DNA of 64,000 nt. Source: Pseudomonas antarctica. Lineage in GTDB: Bacteria > Pseudomonadota > Gammaproteobacteria > Pseudomonadales > Pseudomonadaceae. Positions 28,520-39,255 of the stretch are shown piece by piece. The first letter of the stretch is position 1, and the number at the start of each line of letters is the position of its first letter. The notes beneath the pieces are model-generated. The model saw only the letters and a program-made list of their open reading frames with translations. It searched no databases and had not been told where the DNA came from. The translations under genes were made by a program, and so were the position numbers. Location of the stretch: NCBI RefSeq assembly GCF_001647715.1, contig NZ_CP015600.1, positions 6,200,001 through 6,264,000 on the forward strand. The letters are read 5' to 3'.

Positions 28520-29419
28520 ATGGACAGGCAACTGGACGCTTACTGCGCTCACCTGCGCAACGAGCGCCAGGTGTCGCCCCATACCCTGGAAGCCTACCGA
28601 CGGGACTTGAACAAGGTCCTGGCGTACTGCGAAAAGCAACAGATCGCCAGCTGGAAGGCCCTGGATATCCAGAGCCTGCGCAGCCTGATCGCGCGCCTGC
28701 ACCAGCAAGGCCAATCCTCGCGCAGCCTGTCCCGCCTGCTGTCGGCGGTGCGCGGCCTCTATCATTACCTCAACCGCGAAGGCCTGTGCGACCACGACCC
28801 GGCCAATGGCCTGGCCCCGCCCAAGGGTGAGCGGCGCCTGCCCAAGACCCTGGACACCGACCGCGCGCTGCAATTGCTCGATGGGGCGGTGGAAGATGAC
28901 TTCCTCGCCCACCGCGATCAGGCGATCCTTGAGCTGTTCTATTCCTCAGGCTTGCGCCTGTCGGAGCTGACCGGCCTGAACCTCGATCAGTTGGACTTGG
29001 CGGACGGCCTGGTGCAGGTGCTCGGCAAAGGCAGCAAAACCCGTGTACTGCCGGTGGGCAGGAAGGCCCGCGAAGCCTTGCAGCTGTGGCTACCGCTGCG
29101 CCTTCTGACCCACCCGGCGGACGATGCCGTGTTTGTCAGCCAACAAGGCCGCCGCCTGGGGCCACGGGCAATTCAATTGCGGGTCAAGGCAGCCGGCGAG
29201 CGTGAGCTGGGGCAAAACCTGCACCCACACATGCTGCGGCATTCCTTTGCCAGCCATATGCTGGAGTCGTCCCAGGACTTGCGCGCTGTGCAGGAACTGC
29301 TGGGCCACTCCGACATCAAGACCACGCAGATCTACACCCACCTCGACTTCCAGCACCTGGCTACGGTGTACGACAGTGCCCATCCACGGGCCAAACGCAT
29401 CAAGGGCGGCGACTCATGA
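28520..29419 (+). CDS. xerC: Tyrosine recombinase XerC
   Basis: A 299-residue chromosome dimer recombinase. The SAM-like N-terminal domain is followed by the catalytic domain with the first Arg in [10 protein letters not shown], then [12 protein letters not shown] and the nucleophile Tyr in T-Q-I-Y-T-H. It acts with XerD at dif. Its 3' end overlaps the HAD gene by four bases. It is the housekeeping recombinase, not a mobile-element integrase. Confidence 0.95.
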   Translation: MDRQLDAYCAHLRNERQVSPHTLEAYRRDLNKVLAYCEKQQIASWKALDIQSLRSLIARLHQQGQSSRSLSRLLSAVRGLYHYLNREGLCDHDPANGLAPPKGERRLPKTLDTDRALQLLDGAVEDDFLAHRDQAILELFYSSGLRLSELTGLNLDQLDLADGLVQVLGKGSKTRVLPVGRKAREALQLWLPLRLLTHPADDAVFVSQQGRRLGPRAIQLRVKAAGERELGQNLHPHMLRHSFASHMLESSQDLRAVQELLGHSDIKTTQIYTHLDFQHLATVYDSAHPRAKRIKGGDS

Positions 29420-30111
29420 GTATCAAGCTGATCACCTTCGACCTGGACGACACGCTCTGGGACAACGTACCCGTCATCATCAGCGCCGAAGCGTCGATGC
29501 GTGAATGGTTGGCGACCCATGCTTCCAAGGTCGGCGATTTGCCACTCGAGCACTTCGCGAGCCTTCGCCAGCAGGTACTGGAGCGCCATCCTGAACTCAA
29601 AAATCGGATCAGCGTGCTGCGCCATCGGGTGCTGATGCACGCCTTTGAAGAAGCCGGTTATCCACAACCTGAAGCCACGCAGATGGCCGACGTGTGCTTT
29701 GAAGCATTCATTCACGCACGCCACCAACTCACGGTGTTTCCCGAAGCCGAACCCATGTTGCAAGCCCTGCGCCAGCACTTCCTGCTGGGGGTTATCACCA
29801 ACGGCAATGCCGACGTGCAGCGTGTAGGCCTGGCGGATTACTTTCACTTTGCCCTGCGCGCCGAAGATATCGGTATCGCAAAGCCTGATGCGCGCCTGTT
29901 TCAAGAGGCGCTGCAACGCGGCGGCGTGGACGCCCATCAAGCAGTACATATTGGCGATCATCCTGGCGATGACATCGCCGGGGCGCAGCAGGCGGGGCTT
30001 CGTGCCGTGTGGTTCAACCCGACGGGCAAGGCGTGGGAAGCGGATAAGCGCCCGGATGCGGAAATTCGTAGCTTAAACGAGTTGCCGCCGTTGCTTCGCA
30101 GTTGGCAGTAA
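29416..30111 (+). CDS. yigB: HAD-IA family phosphatase (YigB type)
   Basis: A 231-residue HAD hydrolase. Motif I is D-L-D-D-T-L-W at 9-15, motif II is I-T-N-G-N, motif III is the Lys in I-A-K-P-D-A, and motif IV is I-G-D-H-P-G-D-D. In E. coli YigB is encoded after xerC and dephosphorylates riboflavin pathway intermediates and FMN; the same order here supports the assignment, though substrate range is broad. Confidence 0.88.
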   Translation: MSIKLITFDLDDTLWDNVPVIISAEASMREWLATHASKVGDLPLEHFASLRQQVLERHPELKNRISVLRHRVLMHAFEEAGYPQPEATQMADVCFEAFIHARHQLTVFPEAEPMLQALRQHFLLGVITNGNADVQRVGLADYFHFALRAEDIGIAKPDARLFQEALQRGGVDAHQAVHIGDHPGDDIAGAQQAGLRAVWFNPTGKAWEADKRPDAEIRSLNELPPLLRSWQ

Positions 30112-30141
30112 CGCTATAGCGGCAACACTGAGAATCAAAAT

Positions 30142-30228
30142 GTGGGAGCGGGCCTGCTCGCGAATGCGGTGTATCAGTCAGCCCATCAGCAACTGACAGG
30201 CCGCTTTCGCGAGCAAGCCCGCTCCCAC
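30142..30228. repeat. REPIN
   Basis: Forward arm GTGGGAGCGGGCCTGCTCGC (one change) and an inverted perfect arm ending at 30228, in the gap after yigB. Confidence 0.9.
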
Positions 30229-30268
30229 GTTTGTCTTGTGGTGACCTGCAGGATTTATTACAGGCATG

Positions 30269-30297
30269 AAAAAGCCCGCAGCGACGGCGGGCTTTTT
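30269..30297 (-). terminator. Intrinsic terminator of sutA
   Basis: AAAAAGCCCGC and its exact complement GCGGGCTTTTT enclose seven bases. It sits 22 bases beyond the sutA stop on the minus strand and could also stop plus-strand read-through. Confidence 0.9.
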
Positions 30298-30318
30298 CTT
30301 ATAAGCAGGTGAGTGACC

Positions 30319-30645
30319 TCAGATAGGTCGACTGCCGTACTTGTTATCCGGCTTTTTCGGTGGATCTGCCACCACGTTGGCCTCGACTTCCTGCACTTTG
30401 CCGCCTTTAGCGAGGAATTCTTCCATCGCACGGGCCAGCGCATCGCGCTCTTTGTTCTTGGCTTCAACGCTCGGCAGTTCGTCTACCGAAACAGCTGCCT
30501 TGGCTTTGCCCTTGGCCGCCGGGGCAGGTGCATCATCGCCACCGTCGTCGTCAGCAACGTCTTCAGCTGCCGCTTCAAGACCTTCTTCGGTCTCGTCGTC
30601 GTCACCTACTTCAAGGTCGTCGTTTTCCAGATCATCGTCGCTCAT
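30319..30645 (-). CDS. sutA: Transcriptional regulator SutA
   Basis: A 108-residue protein with a very acidic disordered N-terminus (about 1-48, rich in D and E), a central helix (E-A-K-N-K-E-R-D-A-L-A-R-A-M-E-E-F-L) and a conserved disordered tail ending P-D-N-K-Y-G-S-R-P-I. This is the architecture and tail of P. aeruginosa SutA, which binds RNA polymerase and raises expression of housekeeping genes during slow growth. Confidence 0.92.
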   Translation of the reverse strand: MSDDDLENDDLEVGDDDETEEGLEAAAEDVADDDGGDDAPAPAAKGKAKAAVSVDELPSVEAKNKERDALARAMEEFLAKGGKVQEVEANVVADPPKKPDNKYGSRPI

Positions 30646-30746
30646 GTTCTACCTCATGACTTGCGAAAAGCAGATTAGTTATAGCCCAGCCTCACTCGCT
30701 GTCGAGTTCGCCGGAAAAAATCAACATCCACCGGATCACCAGTGGC

Positions 30747-31172
30747 TTATGCCCCATCACCGTGCAACGTGGCGAGGACTTTACGAGCACCGCCATGATC
30801 ACGGTGCTCGCCCAGATAAACACCTTGCCAGGTCCCCATTGCCAAGCGGCCGGCCTTGACCGGCAAACTCAGCTGGCAGCCCAGGAGACTGGCCTTGAAG
30901 TGCGCCGGCAGATCATCCGGACCTTCGTCGTTGTGTTCGAACCCTGCACGCCCTTGCGGCACCAGCGAGTTGAAAAAACGTTCGAAGTCACGGCGAACCG
31001 CCGGGTCGGCATTCTCGTTGATGGTCAACGAGGCCGAGGTGTGCTGCAGCCACAGATGCAACAGGCCTACGCGACAAGCCTTCAATTCAGGCAAGCCGGC
31101 AAGCAACTCATCCGTTACCAGGTGAAAGCCCCTGGGCTTGGCCCGGAGGGTAATCAGGGTCTGTTGCCACAT
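30747..31172 (-). CDS. yjbQ: YjbQ/UPF0047 family protein
   Basis: A 141-residue beta protein with the family pattern [20 protein letters not shown] and the C-terminal [13 protein letters not shown]. The conserved histidines suggest a metal site. Members have weak thiamine-phosphate synthase activity in E. coli, but the physiological role is unclear. Confidence 0.88.
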   Translation of the reverse strand: MWQQTLITLRAKPRGFHLVTDELLAGLPELKACRVGLLHLWLQHTSASLTINENADPAVRRDFERFFNSLVPQGRAGFEHNDEGPDDLPAHFKASLLGCQLSLPVKAGRLAMGTWQGVYLGEHRDHGGARKVLATLHGDGA

Positions 31173-31342
31173 ACAGTTCTCCGCCCATCGGCGCGCATTC
31201 TAGCGCGCTCAGGGAAAAAACAAAGTGCCGAATACGCCTACATGCATGTAAGACTTTTGCACGGTGAAAAGTACCGTGTGCGCCCCATCACAAACTCTGC
31301 GCAAAAACCGGTACAGCTTCCTATCACTGACAAACCCCAGGC

Positions 31343-31376
31343 AAAAAAATGCCCGGCAAGCCGGGCATCTTTTTTT
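31343..31376 (-). terminator. Intrinsic terminator of glnK-amtB
   Basis: The stem ATGCCCGG/CCGGGCAT with a CAAG loop is flanked by A7 on one side and T7 on the other. It lies seven bases beyond the amtB stop on the minus strand and can work in both directions. Confidence 0.92.
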
Positions 31377-31383
31377 CGCGTAC

Positions 31384-32724
31384 TTACAAGTTGTAACCGC
31401 GTTCGTTGTGTTGCGCCAGATCGAGGCCGACAGCCTCTTCTTCGTCGGTGACCCGCAGGCCCATGACCGCATCCAGTACCTTGAGGATAATGAAGGTCAC
31501 GATGGCCGTGTAGATCACGGTGAAGCCGACGCCTTTGCACTGGATCCAGACTTGCGCCGCGATGTCAGTGGTCGCCGCGTTGAAGCCGCCCAGCGAAGGG
31601 GCAGCGAATACGCCGGTCAGGATCGCGCCGAGGATACCGCCGATACCGTGCACGCCGAAGGCGTCCAGGGAGTCGTCGTAGCCCAGTTTGCGTTTCAGGG
31701 TAGTGGCGCAGAAGAAGCACACCACGCCTGCCGCCAGGCCGATGACCAGGGCGCCCATCGGGCCCACGGTGCCGGCAGCCGGGGTGATTGCAACCAGGCC
31801 GGCCACTACACCCGAGGCGATGCCCAGTGCACTTGGCTTACCGTGGGTGACCCACTCGGCGAACATCCAGCCCAGCGCCGCAGCCGCGGTAGCAATCTGG
31901 GTGACCAGCATCGCCATACCGGCAGTGCCGTTGGCCGCAGCGGCGGAACCTGCGTTGAAGCCGAACCAGCCAACCCACAACATGGCTGCACCCACCAGGG
32001 TATAACCGAGGTTGTGAGGTGCCATTGGCGTGGTCGGGAAGCCTTTACGCTTGCCGAGTACCAGGCACGCCACCAAGCCAGCCACACCGGCGTTGATGTG
32101 CACCACGGTGCCGCCCGCGAAGTCCAGCACGCCCCAGTCGCCCAGCAACGAACCCGGACCGCCCCACACCATGTGGGCAATCGGTGCGTAGACCAGGGTG
32201 AACCAGACACCCATGAAAATCAGCATCGCGGAGAACTTCATACGCTCAGCGAAAGCACCGACGATCAGCGCAGGCGTAATGATGGCGAACGTCATCTGGA
32301 AGGTGACGAACACCGCCTCAGGGAACAGCGCCGCAGGGCCGGTAATGCTCGCCGGAGTCACACCCGACAGGAACAGTTTGGACAGGCCGCCCACGAACGA
32401 GTTGAGGTTGACGACGCCTGCTTCCATACCGGTGGTGTCGAACGCCATGCTGTAGCCGTAAACGAACCACAAGATAGTGATCAAACCGGTGATGGCGAAG
32501 CACTGCATCATCACGGAAAGAATGTTTTTGGAGCGAACCATACCGCCGTAGAACAGCGCCAGGCCTGGAATGGTCATGAACAGCACCAGCGCGGTGGACG
32601 TAAGCATCCACGCCGTGTCGCCGGAATTGAGGACTGGAGCAGGGACTGGGTCCGCCGCCAATGCCAAGGCCGGCATTACGAGGGACAACAGGGCTCCTAG
32701 CCCTGCGAATTTACGCAGAGTCAT
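31384..32724 (-). CDS. amtB: Ammonium transporter AmtB
   Basis: A 446-residue membrane protein with a cleavable signal (A-L-A-L-A-A-D at 19-25) and eleven helices. Family motifs include F-Y-G-G-M-V-R-S-K-N, D-F-A-G-G-T-V-V-H-I-N-A-G and D-A-F-G-V-H-G-I-G-G, the latter two holding the twin pore histidines. It imports ammonium and is gated by GlnK, encoded 35 bases upstream. Confidence 0.96.
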   Translation of the reverse strand: MTLRKFAGLGALLSLVMPALALAADPVPAPVLNSGDTAWMLTSTALVLFMTIPGLALFYGGMVRSKNILSVMMQCFAITGLITILWFVYGYSMAFDTTGMEAGVVNLNSFVGGLSKLFLSGVTPASITGPAALFPEAVFVTFQMTFAIITPALIVGAFAERMKFSAMLIFMGVWFTLVYAPIAHMVWGGPGSLLGDWGVLDFAGGTVVHINAGVAGLVACLVLGKRKGFPTTPMAPHNLGYTLVGAAMLWVGWFGFNAGSAAAANGTAGMAMLVTQIATAAAALGWMFAEWVTHGKPSALGIASGVVAGLVAITPAAGTVGPMGALVIGLAAGVVCFFCATTLKRKLGYDDSLDAFGVHGIGGILGAILTGVFAAPSLGGFNAATTDIAAQVWIQCKGVGFTVIYTAIVTFIILKVLDAVMGLRVTDEEEAVGLDLAQHNERGYNL

Positions 32725-32759
32725 ATTGTTTTCTCCTGGGGCGTTGGGGGTTTGGCGGC

Positions 32760-33519
<760 letters not shown>

Positions 33520-33780
33520 ATGCTCGCGCCCAAAGACCTTCTCGACGCCCTGAGCGGCCACGCCTCTCGCCTTTTCAGCGGCGACACCCCGCTGCCCCGC
33601 AACGAAATCGAAAGCCAGTTCAAAGCGTTGCTGCAAAGCGGCTTCAGCAAGCTCGACCTGGTGAGCCGGGAAGAGTTTGACAGCCAGATGGTCGTACTGG
33701 CCCGCACCCGTGCGCGGCTGGAGAGCCTGGAGGCGAAGGTGGCGGAGTTGGAAGCCAGGTTAACGCCGCCCACTGAGTAA
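33520..33780 (+). CDS. ubiK: Ubiquinone biosynthesis accessory factor UbiK
   Basis: An 86-residue protein of the YqiC/UbiK (BMFP) family. It starts M-L-A-P-K-D-L-L-D-A-L-S, has the central E-I-E-S-Q-F-K-A-L-L-Q-S-G-F-S-K-L-D-L-V-S-R-E-E-F-D signature and ends in a coiled coil. It binds UbiJ and lipids and supports aerobic ubiquinone synthesis. Confidence 0.9.
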   Translation: MLAPKDLLDALSGHASRLFSGDTPLPRNEIESQFKALLQSGFSKLDLVSREEFDSQMVVLARTRARLESLEAKVAELEARLTPPTE

Positions 33781-33791
33781 ACGCGGTCAGT

Positions 33792-33876
33792 GTGGGAGCT
33801 GGCTTGCCTGCGATGCAGGCGCCTCGGTGTATCAGTTGCACTGAGGTGATGCTATCGCAGGCAAGCCAGCTCCCAC
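33792..33876. repeat. REPIN, second subfamily
   Basis: Arms GTGGGAGCTGGCTTGCCTGC and its inverted copy with about 40 bases between. The arm sequence differs from the GCGGGCTTGCTCGC type at several positions, so this is a distinct REP subfamily. Confidence 0.88.
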
Positions 33877-33993
33877 ATAAAGCGCTGCGACCGACGCTGG
33901 ATACGTTCTGTAAAACCTCTCCCGCCTCGCTCTCCACCCCCTCGTCTACCCTTGAAAAACCGCAGGAAGCGGCCCTCTCTTCAAGGAACGAGC

Positions 33994-35490
33994 ATGTCCC
34001 TCGCCATCGTCCACAGCCGCGCCCAGATTGGCGTCGAAGCCCCTGCCGTCAGCGTTGAAGTGCATATGGCCAACGGCCTGCCCTCCCTGACGCTGGTAGG
34101 CCTGCCGGAAACTGCTGTCAGGGAAAGCAAGGACCGCGTGCGCAGCGCCATCCTTAACTCAGCGCTGCAATACCCGGCCCGCCGCATCACCCTCAACCTC
34201 GCGCCTGCCGACCTGCCCAAGGACGGCGGGCGTTTTGATTTGGCGATTGCCCTGGGGATTCTGGCGGCCAGCATGCAAGTGCCGGCGTTGATGCTGGACG
34301 ACGTGGAGTGCCTGGGTGAGTTGGCGCTGTCCGGTGAGGTGCGCGCGGTCAAAGGCGTGCTGCCCGCCGCGCTGGCGGCGCGCAAGGCCGGGCGCACCGT
34401 GATAGTGCCTCGGGCCAATGCCGAGGAAGCGTGCCTGGCGTCGGGGTTGAAGGTGATTGCGGTAGACCACCTGCTGCAGGTGGTGGCGCACCTGAACGGG
34501 CATGTGCCGATTGAGCCCTATAAGTCCGACGGGCTGCTGTACCTGAACAAACCCTATCCGGACCTGAGCGAAGTGCAGGGGCAACTGGCAGCCAAGCGCG
34601 CTTTGCTGATCGCGGCGGCGGGCGCGCATAACCTGCTGTTCAGCGGGCCACCCGGCACCGGCAAGACGTTGCTCGCCAGTCGGCTGCCTGGGCTGCTGCC
34701 GCCACTGAGTGAACAGGAAGCCCTGGAAGTCGCAGCAATTCAGTCAGTGGTCAGCCCGGCGCCGCTGAGCCATTGGCCGCACCGCCCGTTTCGCCAGCCG
34801 CACCACTCCGCTTCCGGGCCGGCACTGGTCGGCGGGGGTTCAAAACCACAACCCGGGGAAATCACCCTCGCCCACCATCGTGTGCTGTTTCTGGATGAGT
34901 TGCCGGAGTTTGATCGCAAAGTGCTGGAGGTGCTGCGCGAGCCACTGGAGTCGGGGCATATTGTGATTTCCCGCGCCCGTGACCGGGTGAGTTTCCCCGC
35001 GCGGTTTCAATTGGTGGCCGCCATGAACCCCTGCCCTTGCGGCTATCTGGGCGACCCCAGCGGGCGTTGCCGCTGTACGCCGGAGCAGATCCAGCGCTAT
35101 CGCAACAAACTCTCCGGGCCATTGCTGGACCGCATCGACTTGCACGTAACCGTCGCCCGGGAAACGACCGCGCTGAACCCCACCCAACAGGACGGCGATA
35201 ACACGGCGAAGGCGTCAGCAGAGGTTGCCGAGGCCCGCGAGCGCCAGCAACGACGTCAAGGCTGCGCCAATGCTTTTCTGGACCTGCCAGGGTTACGCAA
35301 GCACTGTCGACTGGCGAAAGCCGATGAGAGCTGGCTGGAAAGCGCCTGCGAACGGCTGACATTGTCCCTGCGCGCAGCTCATCGGTTGCTTAAGGTGGCG
35401 CGGACCCTGGCCGACCTTGAACAGGTAGAGCACATCGCCCGCCATCATTTGGCGGAGGCGCTGCAGTACCGCCCTGCGGCAGTTGGTTAA
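33994..35490 (+). CDS. comM: YifB/ComM family Mg chelatase-like AAA ATPase
   Basis: A 498-residue protein starting M-S-L-A-I-V-H-S-R-A-Q-I-G after AAGGAACG. It has an N-terminal Lon-protease-like fold (residues about 20-145), an AAA domain with Walker A G-P-P-G-T-G-K-T, Walker B L-F-L-D-E-L-P-E-F, and a four-cysteine insertion C-P-C-G-Y-L-G-D-P-S-G-R-C-R-C. ComM is a helicase that extends strand integration in natural transformation. Its stop overlaps that of the TetR gene. Confidence 0.92.
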   Translation: MSLAIVHSRAQIGVEAPAVSVEVHMANGLPSLTLVGLPETAVRESKDRVRSAILNSALQYPARRITLNLAPADLPKDGGRFDLAIALGILAASMQVPALMLDDVECLGELALSGEVRAVKGVLPAALAARKAGRTVIVPRANAEEACLASGLKVIAVDHLLQVVAHLNGHVPIEPYKSDGLLYLNKPYPDLSEVQGQLAAKRALLIAAAGAHNLLFSGPPGTGKTLLASRLPGLLPPLSEQEALEVAAIQSVVSPAPLSHWPHRPFRQPHHSASGPALVGGGSKPQPGEITLAHHRVLFLDELPEFDRKVLEVLREPLESGHIVISRARDRVSFPARFQLVAAMNPCPCGYLGDPSGRCRCTPEQIQRYRNKLSGPLLDRIDLHVTVARETTALNPTQQDGDNTAKASAEVAEARERQQRRQGCANAFLDLPGLRKHCRLAKADESWLESACERLTLSLRAAHRLLKVARTLADLEQVEHIARHHLAEALQYRPAAVG

Positions 35491-36071
35491 TGCGCCTTGG
35501 GGAAATCCAATAGCAGCCTCGCCACTTCCATCACCTCATCCAGCACCGCTTCGGCGGATTCGGTGGATGGCTTAAGCATCAGGTCATCGGCATAGCCCAT
35601 CGCCAAGGCAAAGATCTGCCGGGCAGCGCGTTGGGGCGAATCACAGCGAAAAACGCCTTCAGCGACACCTTGCTCGATCACCTCGGCAAGCATGCCTTGC
35701 CATTGAGCATTGATCACCAGATACGCCTGAGCCATCTGCGGGTCATGCATCGCCTCGTCCCACGCATCCAGCCACAGCGCCCAGCCAGCGTCGGCGGTGC
35801 ACGGCAGGCAATCGCGCAAGAACCCGACCAGCGCCTCAAGCGGCGGCACGCCCGCCAGCGGGCCGCGGACCTCATCCAATTGTTCATTGGCAAAACGCAC
35901 AAAGGCTTCGCGGCGCAGCTCATTCCAGTCGCTGAAGTAGTGGTAGACGTGGCTGCGGGACAGGCCGGCATGCTCGGCCAGGTCGCGGGTGGACACATCG
36001 GCAAACCCCTTGCTGCGAAACAGCTCCAGGGCGGCGGCGATGATCTGGTCTTTACGGTCGATACGCGACAT
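35487..36071 (-). CDS. TetR family transcriptional regulator
   Basis: A 194-residue repressor. The N-terminal helix-turn-helix runs about 8-55 (A-A-A-L-E-L-F-R-S-K-G-F-A-D-V-S-T-R-D-L-A-E-H-A-G-L-S-R-S-H-V-Y-H-Y-F), followed by a ligand-binding helical domain. The start at 36071 is chosen by homology. It is divergent from a lone ABC membrane protein, and two palindromic sites lie between them, so it likely represses that gene and itself. Confidence 0.9.
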   Translation of the reverse strand: MSRIDRKDQIIAAALELFRSKGFADVSTRDLAEHAGLSRSHVYHYFSDWNELRREAFVRFANEQLDEVRGPLAGVPPLEALVGFLRDCLPCTADAGWALWLDAWDEAMHDPQMAQAYLVINAQWQGMLAEVIEQGVAEGVFRCDSPQRAARQIFALAMGYADDLMLKPSTESAEAVLDEVMEVARLLLDFPKAH

Positions 36072-36114
36072 GGGTAATTCCTTCGGGCGCCGGTAGATGA
36101 GTGGCGCTTGCTTT

Positions 36115-36152
36115 TTGAGCGATCGCTCAAGGATACTTGAGCAGTCGCTCAA
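36115..36152. promoter_or_regulatory. Paired TetR operators
   Basis: TTGAGCGATCGCTCAA (36115-36130) is a perfect 16-base palindrome. TTGAGCAGTCGCTCAA (36137-36152) is a second copy with two central changes. Their centres are 22 bases apart, two helical turns, in the divergent promoter region of the TetR and ABC-membrane genes. Confidence 0.85.
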
Positions 36153-36183
36153 TAATAGCGTCTATCACCCCATTGGTGCACCT

Positions 36184-37098
36184 ATGTCATCCGTCACTCC
36201 GCAAATTCTGATCGAAGAAAGCAAGAAAATTGGCCAACAGTCCGCCAGCCAGACCCTCAAAGCAATTGCCCGGGCCTACCCTGGCAAGTTGTTTTGCACG
36301 CTATCGCTGGTTGCACTTGAGAACGCGCTACTGCTGGCCTACCCGCTGTTTGCCGGGTTTGCAGTGGACTCGATCATCCGCGGCGATGCCGGCAGTGCAT
36401 TGTTTTACGCCGCCGTGGTCCTGGCGTTTTGGGTGGTCGGGGCGGCGCGGCGCGCGTTGGACACCCGCACCTTCACGCGGATCTACGCTGACCTCGCGGT
36501 GCCGGTCATTCTCAACCAGCGCCTGCAAAACCACAGCACTTCAAGGGCAGCGGCGCGGGTGGTGTTGGCACGGGACTTTGTCGACTTCTTCGAAAAACAC
36601 GTGCCGATCATCGCGACGGCGCTGGTGTCCATCGTCGGTGCGGCAGTGATGTTGCTGGTGATCGAACCGTGGATCGGCCTGGCGTGTCTGGGCGCACTGC
36701 TGTTGTGCACCACCTTGCTGCCACGCTTCGCCCGGCGCAATCAGCAGCTGCATGAGCGCTTGAATGACCGCCTGGAGAAGGAAATCGGTCTGGTGGAAAA
36801 GGTCGGTGCGCAGACCTTGCAGCGCCACTATCACGTGCTGTCGCGCCTGCGGATCTGGCTGTCAGACCGCGAGGCGGCCGCGTTCCTGTTTATCGGTACG
36901 CTGGCCGCCCTGCTATTTGTCGTCGCGATCAGCCAGCTGGCCCTGTCGCCTGCGGTCAAGGCCGGTCACGTGTACGCGGTCATGACTTACCTGTGGACCT
37001 TCGTCAGCAGCCTGGACGAGGCGCCAGGGATGGTCGATCAGCTCGCGCGCCTCAAGGATATCGGCAAGCGTGTGGACCCGGGCCTCGGCGACCGCTAG
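36184..37098 (+). CDS. ABC transporter six-transmembrane domain protein without ATPase domain
   Basis: A 304-residue membrane protein that aligns with the exporter-type transmembrane domain (about six helices; long cytoplasmic helices with R-T-F-T-R-I-Y-A-D-L-A-V-P-V-I-L-N-Q-R-L). It resembles PF13748 (ABC_membrane_3). There is no Walker A, signature or Walker B motif, and no ATPase gene follows: the next gene runs in the opposite direction. The start at 36184 places the ORF just after the operators. Confidence 0.8.
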   Translation: MSSVTPQILIEESKKIGQQSASQTLKAIARAYPGKLFCTLSLVALENALLLAYPLFAGFAVDSIIRGDAGSALFYAAVVLAFWVVGAARRALDTRTFTRIYADLAVPVILNQRLQNHSTSRAAARVVLARDFVDFFEKHVPIIATALVSIVGAAVMLLVIEPWIGLACLGALLLCTTLLPRFARRNQQLHERLNDRLEKEIGLVEKVGAQTLQRHYHVLSRLRIWLSDREAAAFLFIGTLAALLFVVAISQLALSPAVKAGHVYAVMTYLWTFVSSLDEAPGMVDQLARLKDIGKRVDPGLGDR

Positions 37099-37101
37099 GC
37101 C

Positions 37102-39078
37102 TCAACGAAACCGATCCACCTCATGCCGCAAGCCAGCCGCCAGGGTTTCCAGTTCCCTGGCGGTAATGGCCAGGTTCGACACCACTTCACGCTGCTCGCT
37201 GTTGGCCAGCGCAATGCTTTGCAGGTTGCTGCTGAGCACGTTTGCCGTGCTGCTCTGCTCCTGGGTCGCGGTGGTGATCGCGGCAAACTGCTGGCCCGCC
37301 GAGCGGCTTTGCTCGTCGATCCGCGCCAGGGCCGACGCCACGTCAGCATTGCGCGACAGGCCTTCCTGCATCAACACGTTGCCGTGCTCCATGGTACTGA
37401 TGGCGTTACCGGTTTCCTGCTGGATGCTTTGGATCATGCCGGAAATTTCGTCGGTGGCCTGACGGGTGCGCGAAGCCAGGTTGCGCACTTCGTCGGCAAC
37501 CACGGCAAAACCTCGGCCTTGCTCACCGGCACGCGCGGCTTCGATGGCGGCGTTGAGCGCCAGCAGGTTGGTTTGCTCGGCGATCGAGGTGATGACGCCG
37601 ACGATCCCGCCGATTTCCTGGGAACGCTGGCCGAGGGTATTGATTACGGTGGCCGTGCTGTTCAGCGCCGCAGCGATATGCTCCAAAGACGACGACGCCT
37701 CCTGCATCGAGGTGCGGCCGATACGCGTCTGTTGGGCGTTTTCCTGGGCCAGTCGCTCGGTATTGCCCATGTTGTCGGCGATGTTCAGCGAGGTCGCGCT
37801 GAACTCCTCCACTGCGCCGGCCATACTGGTGATCTCGCCAGACTGCTGCTCCATGCCTTCATAGGCACCGCCAGACAGGCCAGACAACGCCTGGGCTCGG
37901 CTGTTGACCTCCTCGGCCGCCTTGCGAATATGCGAAACCATGGTCGACAGCGCTTCGCCCATCTGGTTGAAGCTGCGGGCCAGTTGGCCGATTTCGTCAT
38001 GGCTGGACACATTGAGGCGCGCACTCAAATCACCCGCACCGAGGGCTTCGGCTTGGCGCACCAGGTCGCTCAGGGGCTGCAATTTACTGCGCAACAGCCA
38101 GACCGCAGCGCCCACAGCGAACAACATTGCCAGCACACTGCCAATCACCAGCCGAATGCCCACCGCCCAGGTCACCGCGCGGATTTCGGACTTCGGCATG
38201 CTCGCCACCACCGCCCACGGGCCGCCTTCAAACGGCACCGAGACGCTGTAGAAGTCTTCGTTTTTGTCACTCCAGAAGAGGCCTTTGCCTGGCTTTTTGG
38301 CCAGGTCGAGCATCACCGGGATCGCCTGGTCCAGCGCCTGCACACCTGCCGGCGGCACCAGCCAGTGTTTCTGTTCGTCCAATAAGGCCAGGGAACCCGT
38401 CTGGCCGATACGGAAGCGCTTGAGGTTGTCGAACTGGGCGTTCTGGGCGTCGGTGTAGTCGAAGCCGACAAACAGCACGGCGATCACCTTGCCAGCCGCA
38501 TCCCGCACCGGCGTGTACTGGGTCATGTAGGAGCGGTCGAACAACACAGCCCGGCCGACATAACTCTGCCCGGCCAGCAGGCGTTGATAGGCCGGATGCT
38601 GGTGGTCAAGGGCCGTACCGATGGCGCGGCTGCCATCCTGTTTGGTCAGGGAGGTGCTGACGCGGATAAAGTCTTCGCCGCTGCGCACAAACACCGTGGC
38701 CACGCCGCCGGAAGTGTCCTTGAACTCATCGACCTCATCGAAATCGTTGTTCAACAGGTCGCTGCCCAGGAACAGGCTCGGGGTCTGCACACCGGCCACT
38801 GCTACCGGCTGTTCGCCACGCACACTCAACCCCGCGCCAAAGCGCTTTTCAAACAGCCCGCTCAAACGCTGGGTACTCTCGCGCAAGGTGCTGTGGAAGG
38901 TGTTGAGTTGGTCAGCGAGCAGGCGCGCCTCGCTGGCCAGGTGTTCCTCGCGCGTGTCAAGGTTGGCGGAGTCGAGGGAACGCAAGGCGAAAACAGTACT
39001 GCCGCTAATAACGACAGCCAAAATTACGGCCAAGGCGAGGCCTAACTGAGAGGCGATCCGAGCGCGAGGTTGAGACAT
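37102..39078 (-). CDS. Methyl-accepting chemotaxis protein with Cache sensor
   Basis: A 658-residue receptor: transmembrane helix 1 (about 10-32), a periplasmic Cache_3-Cache_2-type domain (about 35-300), helix 2 (about 305-328), a HAMP domain, and a signalling domain with the conserved hairpin tip ([37 protein letters not shown]). The ligand cannot be predicted. No CheR-binding pentapeptide is seen at the C-terminus. It ends three bases from the ABC-membrane gene, convergently. Confidence 0.93.
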   Translation of the reverse strand: MSQPRARIASQLGLALAVILAVVISGSTVFALRSLDSANLDTREEHLASEARLLADQLNTFHSTLRESTQRLSGLFEKRFGAGLSVRGEQPVAVAGVQTPSLFLGSDLLNNDFDEVDEFKDTSGGVATVFVRSGEDFIRVSTSLTKQDGSRAIGTALDHQHPAYQRLLAGQSYVGRAVLFDRSYMTQYTPVRDAAGKVIAVLFVGFDYTDAQNAQFDNLKRFRIGQTGSLALLDEQKHWLVPPAGVQALDQAIPVMLDLAKKPGKGLFWSDKNEDFYSVSVPFEGGPWAVVASMPKSEIRAVTWAVGIRLVIGSVLAMLFAVGAAVWLLRSKLQPLSDLVRQAEALGAGDLSARLNVSSHDEIGQLARSFNQMGEALSTMVSHIRKAAEEVNSRAQALSGLSGGAYEGMEQQSGEITSMAGAVEEFSATSLNIADNMGNTERLAQENAQQTRIGRTSMQEASSSLEHIAAALNSTATVINTLGQRSQEIGGIVGVITSIAEQTNLLALNAAIEAARAGEQGRGFAVVADEVRNLASRTRQATDEISGMIQSIQQETGNAISTMEHGNVLMQEGLSRNADVASALARIDEQSRSAGQQFAAITTATQEQSSTANVLSSNLQSIALANSEQREVVSNLAITARELETLAAGLRHEVDRFR

Positions 39079-39255
39079 GACAGCTCCTGGCCGAGGCCAG
39101 GATCATCCTGATCTCATAGCGCTGCTCGGCAAATTATCTGGTGGGAAACGTTGGTGCACGAAGGTTCCAACACCCCTACTTCGGCGGGCGCGGGTAATAC
39201 TTGAGCGATTCACCGGGGTAACGCGCAAACGATTGCACGGACGCTCGATAGCGCG

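Noticed and set aside
28520..29419. Tyrosine recombinase as a possible integrase of a genomic island
   Set aside because: Its sequence and the lysA-dapF-yigA-xerC-yigB order identify it as housekeeping XerC; composition matches the genome.
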